From the NCBI RefSeq assembly GCF_900156475.1, contig NZ_FTNR01000001.1, positions 372,001 through 436,000 of the forward strand: a stretch of DNA of 64,000 nt, written 5' to 3'. Origin of the DNA: Natronorubrum thiooxidans. GTDB lineage: Archaea; Halobacteriota; Halobacteria; Halobacteriales; Natrialbaceae. The notes beneath the pieces are model-generated. The model made no database searches and had not been told where the DNA came from. It worked only from the letters and a program-made list of their open reading frames with translations. Shown piece after piece: positions 43,781 through 53,370 of this stretch. Each line of letters starts with the position of its first letter. The stretch's first letter is position 1. The translations under genes and the position numbers were made by a program.

Positions 43781-45211
43781 TCACCCGGTATCCGAGGTGG
43801 GACGGTACCGCCGACTCACGGCCTTCCAGCGGCCGCGTCGGAACAGCCAGTAGGTGATCCCGCCGGGGACGGCCGTCTCGAGCAGCAAGGCGAGATAGAG
43901 GCCGCCGATTCCAAGCGGCGTGACAAGCCCCAGTGCGGCCGCCGGGAGCGCGAAGGCGTACCGGCCGACGAGCGAGGCGACGAAGGGCAGGCGCGTATCG
44001 CCGGCTCCGAGCAACGCACCCGCGGCAGCGCCGTCGATCCCGAAGCCGATCGAACTGACTGCGCCGACGGCGACGAACGTGGCCGCCAGCGCGACCTCGT
44101 CCGGGCCCGAAACGAACACCCCGGCGATCGGCTCCGCGAAGACGACGACGCCGACGGCCAGTCCGGTGTAACACACGGCTGAAAGTCGGATAATCGCTGC
44201 GCCGTACGCGCCGGCTTCGTCCTCGTCGTTCGCCCCGAGGTGTTGGCCCACGAGCGAACTCGAGGCCAACGAGAGCCCCCAGTTGATGCCGTTGATCAGA
44301 CTTCGGACGCGGCGGCCGACCTCGAGTGCGGTGACGACCACCGGGCCGAAGGTGGCGGCGATCCACAACAGCGGGAAGACGACGATCCCCTGTGCGAGGC
44401 GGCGGCCGATCTCCGGCGTCGAGATTTCGATCACCTGCCACAGGAGCGTCGGCTCGAGCCACGGCCCAGAGAGCGCCACCGGAACCGGACTGGGTTCCAT
44501 GCCGAGGACGCCGTAAGAACGCCCCAGCATGCCCCACGCGAGAACGAGCGTGACAAAACCCGTCGAGACGGAGGTACCGATCGCCGCGCCGGCGACGCCG
44601 AGTCCGAACCCGAAGATGAGGGCCGCGCTGAGAACGACGTTGAGCACGGCCCCGCCAGCGCGGGCGACCATCTCGGTGAACGTGTCGCCAACGCCCGTGT
44701 AGGTTCGACTGGCGATCAGATTCAGCAGTTCGAACAGGACGGCCGGCGCGACGAAGACGAGGTAGGTGCTCCCGTGAGCGAGCGATTCGTCCCCGGCACC
44801 GAACAGGCCGATCAGCGACTCGGCAAAGAGGAGAAAGACAGCCACGATCGGCACCGCGAGTGCCACGGTGAGCAGGATGCTCTGCTTGACGACGAGCGTG
44901 GCCCGATCGGTCTGCTTGCCGCCGTAGTTCTGTGAGACGAGGCTGACGGTCCCGCCCGCCAGTCCGAGTCCCAGCATCGTCACGATCTCCCAGAACGCGA
45001 GCGCGAAGGCAAGCCCCGCCGTGCCGGCCGTCCCGACGGCGATGCCGACCATCGCGAGGTCGGCCGTCTGCTTGGACATGATCGCAAAGCCGGTGACGAT
45101 CCGGGGCCACGCGAGGTCGACCGTCGGCCGAAACCGCTCGGCGTCGATGATGCCGAGTCGCTCGAGTGTCTCGGCGAGGAACGCGACGGCTGCCGTCTGC
45201 CAGCCTGTCAT
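43781..45211 (-). CDS. MATE family efflux transporter
   Basis: A 476-residue protein with 12 membrane segments in two similar halves (ISKQTADLAMVG near residue 45 and EIGRRLAQGIVVFPLLW near 270). The N-terminal half carries the LVSQNYGGKQTDRA loop and the C-terminal half the LVGQHLGANDEDEAGAYG loop, the paired motif of MATE/DinF exporters. Such proteins export organic cations or drugs using Na or H gradients. Substrate unknown. It is convergent with the DUF502 gene. Confidence 0.93.
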   Translation of the reverse strand: MTGWQTAAVAFLAETLERLGIIDAERFRPTVDLAWPRIVTGFAIMSKQTADLAMVGIAVGTAGTAGLAFALAFWEIVTMLGLGLAGGTVSLVSQNYGGKQTDRATLVVKQSILLTVALAVPIVAVFLLFAESLIGLFGAGDESLAHGSTYLVFVAPAVLFELLNLIASRTYTGVGDTFTEMVARAGGAVLNVVLSAALIFGFGLGVAGAAIGTSVSTGFVTLVLAWGMLGRSYGVLGMEPSPVPVALSGPWLEPTLLWQVIEISTPEIGRRLAQGIVVFPLLWIAATFGPVVVTALEVGRRVRSLINGINWGLSLASSSLVGQHLGANDEDEAGAYGAAIIRLSAVCYTGLAVGVVVFAEPIAGVFVSGPDEVALAATFVAVGAVSSIGFGIDGAAAGALLGAGDTRLPFVASLVGRYAFALPAAALGLVTPLGIGGLYLALLLETAVPGGITYWLFRRGRWKAVSRRYRPTSDTG

Positions 45212-45316
45212 CGACTGGTCGTTTTGGGAGCGACGGCTTCGGTCTGTCGGCTGTCGGCTGCCGACTCGCGTCGTGTCGCCTCGTTGCTCTCGCTCGAGCG
45301 ATGTGTCGTTCTCGAG

Positions 45317-46408
45317 TTAGGGCCGCAGCCTCGAGAGCATCGCCTTGAGATGCGTCGGCGAGACGAGCGAGGTCGGCCGGTCCATGTGGACGCCGATCTC
45401 GCCCGAGAGCGCGTTGAGGCCGAGCCGCTGGACGGGCTCTGGGAACGAGTAGGCTCGGCGCAGGACGTGGCCGAGTGACTGCTCACGCTCGAGATCGTCG
45501 CGCCAGGCGCGTTCGTAGGCCGCAAGCGTTGCGGGCCGATCGGGATCGATCTCGCGGGCAGCGTGGTCAGCACAGGTCATCCCATACAGAATGCCGCCGC
45601 CGGTGAACGGTTTGGTCTGGGCGGCCGCGTCGCCGACGAGAAAGCCGCGGCGACTCGTGACACGACTGGGTGGCCCGATCGGAATCGCCCCCGAGCAGCG
45701 GTGGGCAACGTCGATCTCGTAGCCGTCGATCAGTTCTTCGAAGTGTTTGTTCACCTGGACGCCCGGCGGGGCCGCGAGTCCGTACTCGACGCCAGCCTCG
45801 CCACGGGGGATCCGCCACGCGAAGAACGTCGGCGCGGTCAGGTGGACGTCGACGAAGTTCTGGTGGTCGACCTCGTCGGAGAAGGCCAACACACCGTGGA
45901 GGAGTTCGTTGGGTTCGGGCAGCGACAGCGCGTCGCGGACGCGCGACCGAGGCCCATCACAGCCGGCGACGAGCTTCGTTTCGAACTCGAGGGTACCATT
46001 GGGGCCGTTGGCGACGACGGTGACATGATCGTCGTGTTCGGTCACCTCCGTAACGGTGTGTTCCTCGCGGACGTCCGCGCCCGCCTCCCGCGCGAGGTCG
46101 GCGAGGTGGCGGTCTAAGCCGACGCGGTCGATGACGTTCGAGGCAACCTCGTCCTTGTAGAAGGGGTAGGCGTCGCTGTGTGGCCCGCCGACGTGAAAGC
46201 GCGCGCCGTAGATCTCGTTCTGAAAGAGCGCCTCGCGTGCCCTCTCGCCAGTAAACTCCCAGATGTCCGTACTCACGTGCCCCGAACAGGCCAGTGGCGT
46301 CCCCACTGTCCCCTTCTCGAGGGCGAGCACGTCGTAGCCCTGTTCGGCGGCCCGTCGCGAGAAGCGCGCCCCGGCCGGGCCGACGCCCACGACGACGAAA
46401 TCGTACAT
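45317..46408 (-). CDS. geranylgeranyl reductase family FAD protein
   Basis: A 363-residue flavoprotein. The FAD-binding VVGVGPAGARFSRRAAEQG starts at about residue 6; CSGHVS follows at about 40, and FFAWRIPRGEAGVEYG in the middle corresponds to the PxxYxWxFP-like substrate motif of digeranylgeranylglycerophospholipid reductases. RGFLVGDAAAQTKPFTGGGILYG binds FAD pyrophosphate. These enzymes saturate isoprenoid chains of archaeal lipids or quinones. The ATG at 46406-46408 is preferred over upstream ATG-like codons because it gives the canonical N-terminus and has a TATA box at the right distance. Confidence 0.9.
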   Translation of the reverse strand: MYDFVVVGVGPAGARFSRRAAEQGYDVLALEKGTVGTPLACSGHVSTDIWEFTGERAREALFQNEIYGARFHVGGPHSDAYPFYKDEVASNVIDRVGLDRHLADLAREAGADVREEHTVTEVTEHDDHVTVVANGPNGTLEFETKLVAGCDGPRSRVRDALSLPEPNELLHGVLAFSDEVDHQNFVDVHLTAPTFFAWRIPRGEAGVEYGLAAPPGVQVNKHFEELIDGYEIDVAHRCSGAIPIGPPSRVTSRRGFLVGDAAAQTKPFTGGGILYGMTCADHAAREIDPDRPATLAAYERAWRDDLEREQSLGHVLRRAYSFPEPVQRLGLNALSGEIGVHMDRPTSLVSPTHLKAMLSRLRP

Positions 46409-46739
46409 ATCAACCACGTACTCGGCGAGCAGTAAATATACTGTCGGAGGACCGATCCGACGGTCGGCAATCGCGTGTGAACGCCGTCTCACCGACTCTG
46501 CCCGGGAATATCGTTCCCGAACCACTCGCCGAGGTCACGGGAGCGCCACGCCGAGACGGATCGCTCCCTCGGGCCAATCGACGGCGTCGTATAAAACCGA
46601 CGACGCTGTGAACAGGTATTATTTTGTGAATTGTCCGTCCTCAGTGCAGTGTGAACGCGAGATCAGGAGCGTCCATGCTGGATAGCCGGATCGGACTGGT
46701 GGGACCAACACCCGATACCACCCCGCAGCAGGGCCTCCG
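46409..46739. promoter_or_regulatory. divergent promoter region between reductase and SLC13 genes
   Basis: A 331-bp stretch with no gene. AGTATATTTACT on the minus strand at 46431-46442 lies about 27 bp from the reductase ATG. On the plus strand a TATTATTTTG box at 46616-46625 is about 115 bp before the SLC13 ATG, which would give a leader of roughly 90 nt unless another promoter is used. Confidence 0.45.
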
Positions 46740-48749
46740 ATGATCGCCGGCGTTTCGGCGGGTGCACTGGTCGTCTTCGGGCTTATCGCCGCCGCTCTCG
46801 TGTTGTTCGTCACCGAAGCGATTCCAACCGACGTGACAGCGATCGGGATTATCGTCTCACTGGCCGCACTCGAGCCACTGACAGGTGTCGGCTATCAGAC
46901 GGCAATTTCGGGCTTTGCGAGCACCGCGACGATCACGATCGTCGCCATGTACATGCTGAGCGCGGGTATCCAGCGGACAGGCGTGGTCCAGCGACTCGGA
47001 CTCTATCTCGCCCGGTTCACTCGCGGCAGTGAGACACGAGCACTGGCGGCGACGATTGCCACGACGGGGCCGCTCGCGGGCATTATCAACAACACGCCTG
47101 TCGTGGCGGTCTTCATCCCGATGATCTCCGAACTCGCCGAGAAGACCGGTGTCTCGCCGTCGAAGCTGCTCTTGCCGCTGTCGTACGCGGCGATCCTCGG
47201 TGGAACCTTGACGGTCATCGGCACGTCGACGAACCTGCTGGCCAGCGAGTTCGCCGTCGACTTGCTCGGTCGCGATCCCATCGGAATGTTCGAGTTCACG
47301 CTGCTCGGACTCGTCATCCTGCTCGTCGGACTGACGTATCTCATGACCGTCGGCCGGTGGCTGACGCCCGCTCGAATCCCTGCCAATGCGGATCTCGTCG
47401 AGGAGTTCGACCTCGAGGACCACCTCACGCACGTTCGCGTCGGCTCGAACTCGGCGGCGGTCGGCCGCACGGTCGGCGACCTCGAGGACCGTGCCGAGGC
47501 GAACGTCCGAATCCTCCAGCTCCGCCGAGAAGCCGACCTCGAGACACCACCCGAGAGAGACGGACCAGTCCTCGAGTACGACGACACGGACGACGACGCC
47601 GTCGCGAGCAGTCGAGAGCAACAGCTACAGGAAGTCGAGGGCCTCGAGTCCGAGCCCGCCGTGACCGACACGCCCGAGAGCGACCAGCGCGACGCCACGG
47701 ACGAATCGTACGTCGCGGTTAGAACCGACCAGCGAATTCGGGCGGACGACGTTCTCACCGTCCACGGCACCCTGCAGGCAGTCAACCAGTTCGTCGCGAG
47801 TCAGGGGCTCCACCAGCAGGTTCGAACACCGGTGACCGACGAGACGTTCGACGAGTCGACCAGCGAAGACCTGCTCGCGAAGGCGATCGTTCCCGAGAAA
47901 TCGTCGTACGTCGGCGAAACCGTCGCCGAGACCCATCTCCGTGACCTCTACGGGACGACCGTGCTCGCGGTCCGCCACGACGGCGAGTTGCTCCGAACCG
48001 ACCTCGGCGACCATCGGCTCGCCGTCGGCGACGTCCTCTTGGTCCAGACGATCCCCAGTTCGATCAGACACTTCACCGACTCGAGCGATCTCGTTGTCGT
48101 CGAAGAGGACGCCTTCGACCGGCTGCTCGAGGACGATATCGACGACCTCGCGCCGCTGTCGCCGAAGACCCCAATCACGATCGCGATCATGGCGGGAGTG
48201 ATCGGCGCAGCCGCGTTCGACATCGTTCCCATCGTCATCGGGGCGCTCGCCGGCGTCTTCCTCATGGTCGTCACCGGCTGTCTCCCGATGGGCGACGCCT
48301 ACGATGCCGTCTCCTGGAACGTTATCTTTCTGCTCGCTGGTGTGATCCCGCTCGGTGTCGCCCTCGAGGCAACCGGCGGCTCACAGCTCATCGCTGCCGG
48401 ACTGGTGTCGACGGCGAGCTATCTCCCGCTCGTCCTCGTCCTGTTGTTGTTTTCGATCGTGACGGGGCTGCTCGCCAACGTCATCACGCCAGTCGCGACG
48501 GTGGTGTTGATGAGCCCGGTCGCGATCAACGCCGCGACGAGTCTGGACGCCTCGGCGTTTTCGTTCCTGCTCGCGGTGATGTTCGCCTCCGCAACGTCGT
48601 TTATGACGCCCGTGGGCTACCAGACGAATCTGATGGTCTACGGCCCCGGGGGCTACGAGTTTACCGACTTCCTGAAAGTCGGTGGCCCGCTCCAGTTCCT
48701 GCTGGCAGGTGTCACGACAGCCGGGATCGTCCTCATCTGGGGGCTGTAG
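46740..48749 (+). CDS. SLC13 (DASS) family permease with two RCK_C (TrkA-C) domains
   Basis: A 669-residue membrane transporter. The family core is NNTPVVAVFIPMISELA (about residue 118) with a GTSTNLLAS loop (about 160), and a second half with SFMTPVGYQTNLMVYGPGGY near the C-terminus. Between the two membrane blocks sit two soluble RCK_C domains (about residues 210-370 and 375-450), the second with LRTDLGDHRLAVGDVLLV. Prokaryotic members carry sulfate, phosphate or dicarboxylates. The acidic stretch at about 265-330 is a haloarchaeal insertion between the RCK_C domains. Substrate unknown. Confidence 0.9.
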   Translation: MIAGVSAGALVVFGLIAAALVLFVTEAIPTDVTAIGIIVSLAALEPLTGVGYQTAISGFASTATITIVAMYMLSAGIQRTGVVQRLGLYLARFTRGSETRALAATIATTGPLAGIINNTPVVAVFIPMISELAEKTGVSPSKLLLPLSYAAILGGTLTVIGTSTNLLASEFAVDLLGRDPIGMFEFTLLGLVILLVGLTYLMTVGRWLTPARIPANADLVEEFDLEDHLTHVRVGSNSAAVGRTVGDLEDRAEANVRILQLRREADLETPPERDGPVLEYDDTDDDAVASSREQQLQEVEGLESEPAVTDTPESDQRDATDESYVAVRTDQRIRADDVLTVHGTLQAVNQFVASQGLHQQVRTPVTDETFDESTSEDLLAKAIVPEKSSYVGETVAETHLRDLYGTTVLAVRHDGELLRTDLGDHRLAVGDVLLVQTIPSSIRHFTDSSDLVVVEEDAFDRLLEDDIDDLAPLSPKTPITIAIMAGVIGAAAFDIVPIVIGALAGVFLMVVTGCLPMGDAYDAVSWNVIFLLAGVIPLGVALEATGGSQLIAAGLVSTASYLPLVLVLLLFSIVTGLLANVITPVATVVLMSPVAINAATSLDASAFSFLLAVMFASATSFMTPVGYQTNLMVYGPGGYEFTDFLKVGGPLQFLLAGVTTAGIVLIWGL

Positions 48750-48821
48750 CGACGACCGCCTGATTTCGGCCACCAGTGCCGGTACTCGAGGGATTTAGCT
48801 GCCACAGCCGCTAGCTCCGCT

Positions 48822-50213
48822 ATGATCCTGTTCTGGCATCGCCGCGACCGACGGACCACGGACAACCGCGGGCTAGCCGCGGCGGTCGACGCCGACGAGG
48901 GGCCGGTCGTCCCCGTCTACATTTTCGACCCCGCTGTCACCGAGCAGATGGGTGAGCGGAAACGGGCGTTCGTCGAATGCACCGTCGACGCGCTCAGACG
49001 TCGCTACCACGAACTGGGGCGCGAGCTGGTCGTCCGGACCGGCCCCGCAGCAGACGTCCTCACTGATCTCAGTGACCAGTACGATGTCGATCGAATCGTC
49101 TCCAACGACTGCACCGACGCTGCTCGCCAAGCACAGACCGACGCCGTCGAGGCCGCCCTCGAGGTCCCACTCGAGTCCCACGTCGATTCGGTGCTCGTCG
49201 ATCCCGCCAGCCTCGAGCCGTCGTATCCGACGTATTCGCAGTTCGCCGCCGATTGGAAGACACACACAAAAGCACCGCCGGCATCCGAACCCACCCCCGA
49301 CGCGCTCGCCGACATCACGGACACCGAGTCGATCCCGACGACCGCGACCGACATCGAGCTTCCGGCGGCGGGCTATGACGCTGCCAGCGACCGACTCGAG
49401 TCATTCTGTGCGTCGGGAATTGCTCACTACCGCGAGACGCGGGACGACCTCGCGCGGGCCGTCGCCGAGCCGACACAGGCCGTCTCTCGGCTCTCGCCGT
49501 ATCTGGCCGTCGGCGCGATCGGCATTCGGGAGGTCTGGCAGCGGGTCATAGACGTCCTCGAGACGGTCGACGGAGCCGAGCGGCGAAACGTCGAGAAGTA
49601 CGCCGACGAACTCACCTGGCGCGAACACAACTATCATCTGCTCTCCTACACGCCCACCCTCGAGACCGAAAACTACGACGACCCGCCGAACGAGATTGCC
49701 TGGCGAACCGACGCCGACGACTTTGCGGCCTGGAAACGCGGCGAGACGGGGTATCCACTCGTCGATGCCGGCATGCGACAACTCGAGCGCGAGGGGTACA
49801 TTCACAACCGGCCGCGGCAGGTCGTCGCGAGTTTCCTGACCAAACACCTCCTGATCGACTGGCGACGCGGCGCGGCCCACTTCCGGGAGCGTCTCGTCGA
49901 CCACGATCCAGCGGTCAACGCCGGGAACTGGCAGTGGATCGCGTCGACGGGCACCGACTCCGTCGACGTACGGATCTTCGACCCGGTCGCACAACTCGCA
50001 AAATACGACGCCGACGCCACGTTCGTCCGCGAGTACGTCCCCGAACTTGCCGATCCGTCGATTCCGGCCGAACGGATCGTCGAGTGGCCGACGCTCTCGA
50101 GTGAGCGTCGACAGCATCTCGCCCCCGAGTACCCGGCCCCGATCGTCGATCGAAACGGGGCCTACGAGCGGGCCCAGCGGGTCTTCGAGCGAGCGCTCGG
50201 AAAACGAAATTGA
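48822..50213 (+). CDS. phr: deoxyribodipyrimidine photolyase (class I)
   Basis: A 463-residue light-driven DNA repair enzyme that splits cyclobutane pyrimidine dimers. The N-terminal alpha/beta domain starts LFWHRRDRRTTDNRGL. The FAD-binding region contains RLSPYLAVGAIGIREVW, EKYADELTWREHNYHLL, GYPLVDAGMRQLEREGYIHN and the C-terminal NAGNWQWIASTGTDS. Length is usual for the family. It matters for organisms in sunlit brines. Overall style is CPD photolyase rather than cryptochrome. Confidence 0.95.
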   Translation: MILFWHRRDRRTTDNRGLAAAVDADEGPVVPVYIFDPAVTEQMGERKRAFVECTVDALRRRYHELGRELVVRTGPAADVLTDLSDQYDVDRIVSNDCTDAARQAQTDAVEAALEVPLESHVDSVLVDPASLEPSYPTYSQFAADWKTHTKAPPASEPTPDALADITDTESIPTTATDIELPAAGYDAASDRLESFCASGIAHYRETRDDLARAVAEPTQAVSRLSPYLAVGAIGIREVWQRVIDVLETVDGAERRNVEKYADELTWREHNYHLLSYTPTLETENYDDPPNEIAWRTDADDFAAWKRGETGYPLVDAGMRQLEREGYIHNRPRQVVASFLTKHLLIDWRRGAAHFRERLVDHDPAVNAGNWQWIASTGTDSVDVRIFDPVAQLAKYDADATFVREYVPELADPSIPAERIVEWPTLSSERRQHLAPEYPAPIVDRNGAYERAQRVFERALGKRN

Positions 50214-50232
50214 CGAGCCGCGGCCTCGATGA

Positions 50233-50808
50233 TTAGTGCTGCTCGAGCAAGTCCCAGAACCGCTCGGTGTCGCCCTCGAATCGCTCGAGCAGGGCACGCA
50301 TCTCCGCGCGGTGCTCATCGGTCACTGTCACGTGGACCATCCCCTCGTCGGGTTGGCCGTAGACGACGCTTGCACCCTCGGGTGCGGCGGCGATCGCCGG
50401 CAGCGCGACCAGATCCTCCTCGCCGTCGACCAGAATCGTCGTCGGCTCCTCGCGGTCGAGGGCCTCGCGGAGTGTCTCGACCATCTCCGCAGAGAGCGCT
50501 GCGGGCGGGTTTGTGGCCTCGAGAGGTGTCGACTCGGTGACAGTCTCGCGGATCTCCTCGTCGACCGTCTCCCGTTTGGTCCGTTCGTCGACGACCGCGA
50601 CGTCCGGCGCGCGGCCGGCTTGCAGGAAGTGGTAGGTGACGACGTCGCCGACGGCGATCAGCGGGCCGTCGACGGCCTCGAGCAGCCGCTCAGCGTCGGT
50701 TTCGATCGGTCCCATGGGCTCCTTGAGTTCGTGTCGGAGCGCATCCGGAAGAACCAGCAGCTGCTCGTCGCCGTCGGCTGACGCCGCGTGATCGTCGTCG
50801 CAAGTCAC
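50233..50808 (-). CDS. GTP-dependent dephospho-CoA kinase (DUF359)
   Basis: A 191-residue protein of the archaeal DUF359 family, shown in Thermococcus to phosphorylate dephospho-CoA with GTP as the last step of CoA synthesis. The conserved segments GPLIAVGDVVTYHFLQ, PDVAVVDERTKRE, ILVDGEEDLVALPA and VVYGQPDEGMVHV are present. Start is GTG at 50806-50808, 2 bp after the spt4 stop. It is the last gene of a five-gene leftward cluster with aIF2-gamma, PIN, rpo7 and spt4, an arrangement common in haloarchaea. Confidence 0.93.
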   Translation of the reverse strand: MTCDDDHAASADGDEQLLVLPDALRHELKEPMGPIETDAERLLEAVDGPLIAVGDVVTYHFLQAGRAPDVAVVDERTKRETVDEEIRETVTESTPLEATNPPAALSAEMVETLREALDREEPTTILVDGEEDLVALPAIAAAPEGASVVYGQPDEGMVHVTVTDEHRAEMRALLERFEGDTERFWDLLEQH

Positions 50809-50810
50809 TG

Positions 50811-51008
50811 CTATCGGACCTTCAGTGCGTACGCGCCGGGTTCGGTCACCTGCATCTCGGTCGCGATCTCGCTGTCCTCGGGGTGGGCGATGACGACGTA
50901 GCCGGCCCAGTCCTCGGTCAGCGACGAGGAGTTACAGGCATCACAGGTCTCGTTGTCCGGGTCGTTGACCCGGTGACACTCACGACAGACGAGACGGTCA
51001 GCAGCCAT
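50811..51008 (-). CDS. spt4: transcription elongation factor Spt4
   Basis: A 65-residue zinc protein with Cys8-x2-Cys11 and Cys22-x2-Cys25 (VCREC and TCDAC). It pairs with Spt5 (NusG) to increase RNA polymerase processivity. It lies 2 bp after rpo7 on the same strand, the usual archaeal neighbourhood. Confidence 0.95.
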   Translation of the reverse strand: MAADRLVCRECHRVNDPDNETCDACNSSSLTEDWAGYVVIAHPEDSEIATEMQVTEPGAYALKVR

Positions 51009-51010
51009 CG

Positions 51011-51580
51011 TTATTCACCTGCTGTCGCTTCCTGTTTCTCGTGGTCTTCCTCGAGCCAGCCGTGTTTGCCGAGGCCGGGCTGTTTCGCCGTCAAGCCGAT
51101 CTTGGAGTCACGTGGATTCCGCTCGTCGATGCTTTTCGTGACGATACGGGCGCGGACGGCGTCGTCGACGCCCAGGGTGCGGTTGGACTCGTTCGAGGCG
51201 AGTTGCTGGTTCTCGCCGTCGAAGGCGAGATACTCGTCGCTGATCTGCGAGACGTGCAACAGGCCGTCGACGGGGCCGATGCCGACGAAAGCACCGAACT
51301 CGACGACTTCGACGACGGTGCCGTCGACGACTTCCTGCATCTGCGGATCGAATGTGACGGCGTCGAAATCGGCTTTGTAATAGACGCCCGGATGGTTCGG
51401 CAACACCGTCCCTTCACCGATATCGTGGACGTCGGTGATCGAGACGACGCTGCCGACCTCTTCGTCCATGCGTCCTTCGAGTTTGTCTTGCAGCAGTCGC
51501 TTCACGAGGTCCGGTGAGACGTCACCGAGCTCCTCCGGCGGTACTTCGACCGTATCCTTCAGTCTGACCCGTTTGTACAT
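51011..51580 (-). CDS. rpo7: DNA-directed RNA polymerase subunit Rpo7 (E')
   Basis: A 189-residue subunit that forms the RNA polymerase stalk with Rpo4. The N-terminal RNP-like domain (YKRVRLKDTVEVPPEEL) is followed by an S1 OB-fold starting at about residue 82 (GTVVEVVEFGAFVGIGPVDGLLHVSQ). It may help transcript binding and promoter melting. It sits between the PIN gene and spt4 with almost no spacing, so they are co-transcribed. Formerly named rpoE1. Confidence 0.96.
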   Translation of the reverse strand: MYKRVRLKDTVEVPPEELGDVSPDLVKRLLQDKLEGRMDEEVGSVVSITDVHDIGEGTVLPNHPGVYYKADFDAVTFDPQMQEVVDGTVVEVVEFGAFVGIGPVDGLLHVSQISDEYLAFDGENQQLASNESNRTLGVDDAVRARIVTKSIDERNPRDSKIGLTAKQPGLGKHGWLEEDHEKQEATAGE

Positions 51581-51973
51581 CTATGGTTGAGTGATCGCTA
51601 ACTTGTTTCTCCCGCGTAATGCAATTACCGGTACACGCGCCTCGAGTACCCGCTCGCCCAGCGGGCGGTCGTTCGTGACGACGTAGTCGACGACGCCCTC
51701 GCGAGCGAGTTCGACCAGCGCGTCGTCGGCGTACGACGCCTCCGTGTCGACGACGAGACAGCGTTCGGTCGCCAGATCGTGACCGACGTTTGCGGCTGTC
51801 CCCTCGCGGCCGCCCTTCTCCGAGAGCCGACGGAGCTCTTCGATGACAGCCTGTGGGGCCGTCAGTTCGTACCCGTCGAGCACTCGATCGAGTTCGTCGA
51901 ACAACCGAACGTCGAGTTCGACCGGCATCATGAGCGCGCTCGTGTCGAGGGCGACCTGCGTCGGGGATGTCAT
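51581..51973 (-). CDS. PIN domain protein (Fcf1/Utp24-like)
   Basis: A 130-residue PIN-fold protein with acidic residues VALDTSALMMP (residues about 7-17), EEL at about 45 and the C-terminal VTNDRPLGER (about 97-106). PIN domains are Mg-dependent RNases. In archaea this gene is regularly fused to or next to aIF2-gamma and RNA polymerase subunits, and its closest eukaryotic relatives act in rRNA processing. It is directly adjacent to rpo7 (no gap) and 16 bp after aIF2-gamma. A toxin role is unlikely because no antitoxin is present. Confidence 0.88.
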   Translation of the reverse strand: MTSPTQVALDTSALMMPVELDVRLFDELDRVLDGYELTAPQAVIEELRRLSEKGGREGTAANVGHDLATERCLVVDTEASYADDALVELAREGVVDYVVTNDRPLGERVLEARVPVIALRGRNKLAITQP

Positions 51974-51989
51974 ACTCGTCGTCGCGTCG

Positions 51990-53222
51990 TTATTCTTTGA
52001 GCGTTCCGAGTCCGATCAGCCGCCAGCGGGCACCGATACGGCGGTTGATCGCGATCTTTGCGCCTGGCTCGGCAGCGACGGGCCGTTTGAGATTGACCTC
52101 ACACTCGCCCTTCCGAGCGCTGGTCACGGCACCGACGGTCGTCGCGGTTCCGACGGTCATCATCAGCGGTTCGCCGGTGCTGATCTCGTCGACGGTCTCG
52201 CCCTGATCGGCTCCGACGATACGATCGAGCAGATCGACGCTCATGGTGAACTCCTGCCAGGTCGGTGGCAGCGAGCCCGGTGGGCCCGCCAGCCGACCGG
52301 CGAGGGCGTCACCTTTCGTCAGTGCGGGGTCGAGTCCAGTGCCGACGCCGAGGAGCCCCCCCGGCGTGACGGTGTCGACCGTTTCGCCGCCGGCTTGCAG
52401 CGAGCGAATCGACGTCTCGATCGGGACGTACTCGGTCTGGCCGCCTTCCTCGACTTCGCGGCCGGGACGGATCTCGATCTCGTCGTCGACCTCGAGTTCG
52501 CCCTGGACGAGACTGCCGCCGAGAACGCCGCCGGCGAGGTTTTCGTGGGTCGTTCCCGGTTTGTTGATGTCGAAACTGCGGGCGACGTGCATCCGTGGGT
52601 CGGCGTCGGGATCCCGGTCAGGAGTTGGGATCTCCTCTTCGATCGCCTGCATCAGCAGGTCCATGTTGACTTCCTGACCGGCCGAGACCGGGACGACGGG
52701 TGCGTCTTCGGCGACGGTCCCTTCGACGAATTCCTGGATCTCCTCGTAGTTCTGTCGGGCCTGGTCGCCGCTGACGAGGTCGACCTTGTTCTGAGCGATG
52801 ACGATGTTGTCGATGCCGATGATGTCGAGTGCCATCAGGTGCTCTTCGGTCTGGGGCTGTGGGACGGGTTCGCTGGCACTGATGACCAACACGGCACCGT
52901 CCATCAGCGATGCGCCAGAGAGCATCGTCGCCATCAGGGTCTCGTGACCCGGGGCGTCGACGAACGAAACGGTCCGCAGCGGCTCACTCGGCGAGCCATC
53001 CGGACACTCCTCTTCGACGGTGTAACACTCGGGTTCGTCCACGCCCGCACAGTGGCGGAACGTGGCGTCGGCGTAGCCAAGCCTGATGGAGATTCCGCGT
53101 TTCATCTCCTCTGAGTGCTGGTCAGTCCACGAGCCGCTGAGGGCCTGTACCAGCGTGGTCTTGCCGTGGTCGACGTGACCGACGAGCCCGATGTTCACCT
53201 CCGGTTGTTGATTTCCTGCCAT
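51990..53222 (-). CDS. eif2g: translation initiation factor aIF2 subunit gamma
   Basis: A 410-residue GTPase core of aIF2, which brings Met-tRNAi to the small ribosomal subunit. G-domain motifs: [13 protein letters not shown] (residues about 12-24), DAPGHE and NKVD. Switch I ([14 protein letters not shown]) and the two following beta-barrel domains are intact. The zinc knuckle between G-domain strands shows Cys residues in [19 protein letters not shown]. It is the first gene of the leftward cluster, with its own upstream spacer of 148 bp. Confidence 0.97.
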   Translation of the reverse strand: MAGNQQPEVNIGLVGHVDHGKTTLVQALSGSWTDQHSEEMKRGISIRLGYADATFRHCAGVDEPECYTVEEECPDGSPSEPLRTVSFVDAPGHETLMATMLSGASLMDGAVLVISASEPVPQPQTEEHLMALDIIGIDNIVIAQNKVDLVSGDQARQNYEEIQEFVEGTVAEDAPVVPVSAGQEVNMDLLMQAIEEEIPTPDRDPDADPRMHVARSFDINKPGTTHENLAGGVLGGSLVQGELEVDDEIEIRPGREVEEGGQTEYVPIETSIRSLQAGGETVDTVTPGGLLGVGTGLDPALTKGDALAGRLAGPPGSLPPTWQEFTMSVDLLDRIVGADQGETVDEISTGEPLMMTVGTATTVGAVTSARKGECEVNLKRPVAAEPGAKIAINRRIGARWRLIGLGTLKE

Positions 53223-53370
53223 AAGACGGTGAGTAATCTTGGATAAGAGTTCCGTCGTGCGCTTGATAAACCTACTGTTCTCGGGGCGGTTCGGTCCCGC
53301 TATTCGCCATCGTTTCGGCGACTGTCACGTACAGTCTTCCCATTTGCGGACGGATCTGCCCCGGCCTTGA

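Noticed and set aside
43344-45110. 588-codon arginine-rich frame on the minus strand overlapping the MATE gene
   Set aside because: It is the alternative frame of the same strand as the MATE transporter, with extreme Arg content typical of shadow frames.
51581-51973. PIN protein as a toxin of a toxin-antitoxin pair
   Set aside because: No small antitoxin gene lies next to it, and its place between aIF2-gamma and rpo7 matches the conserved archaeal housekeeping cluster.
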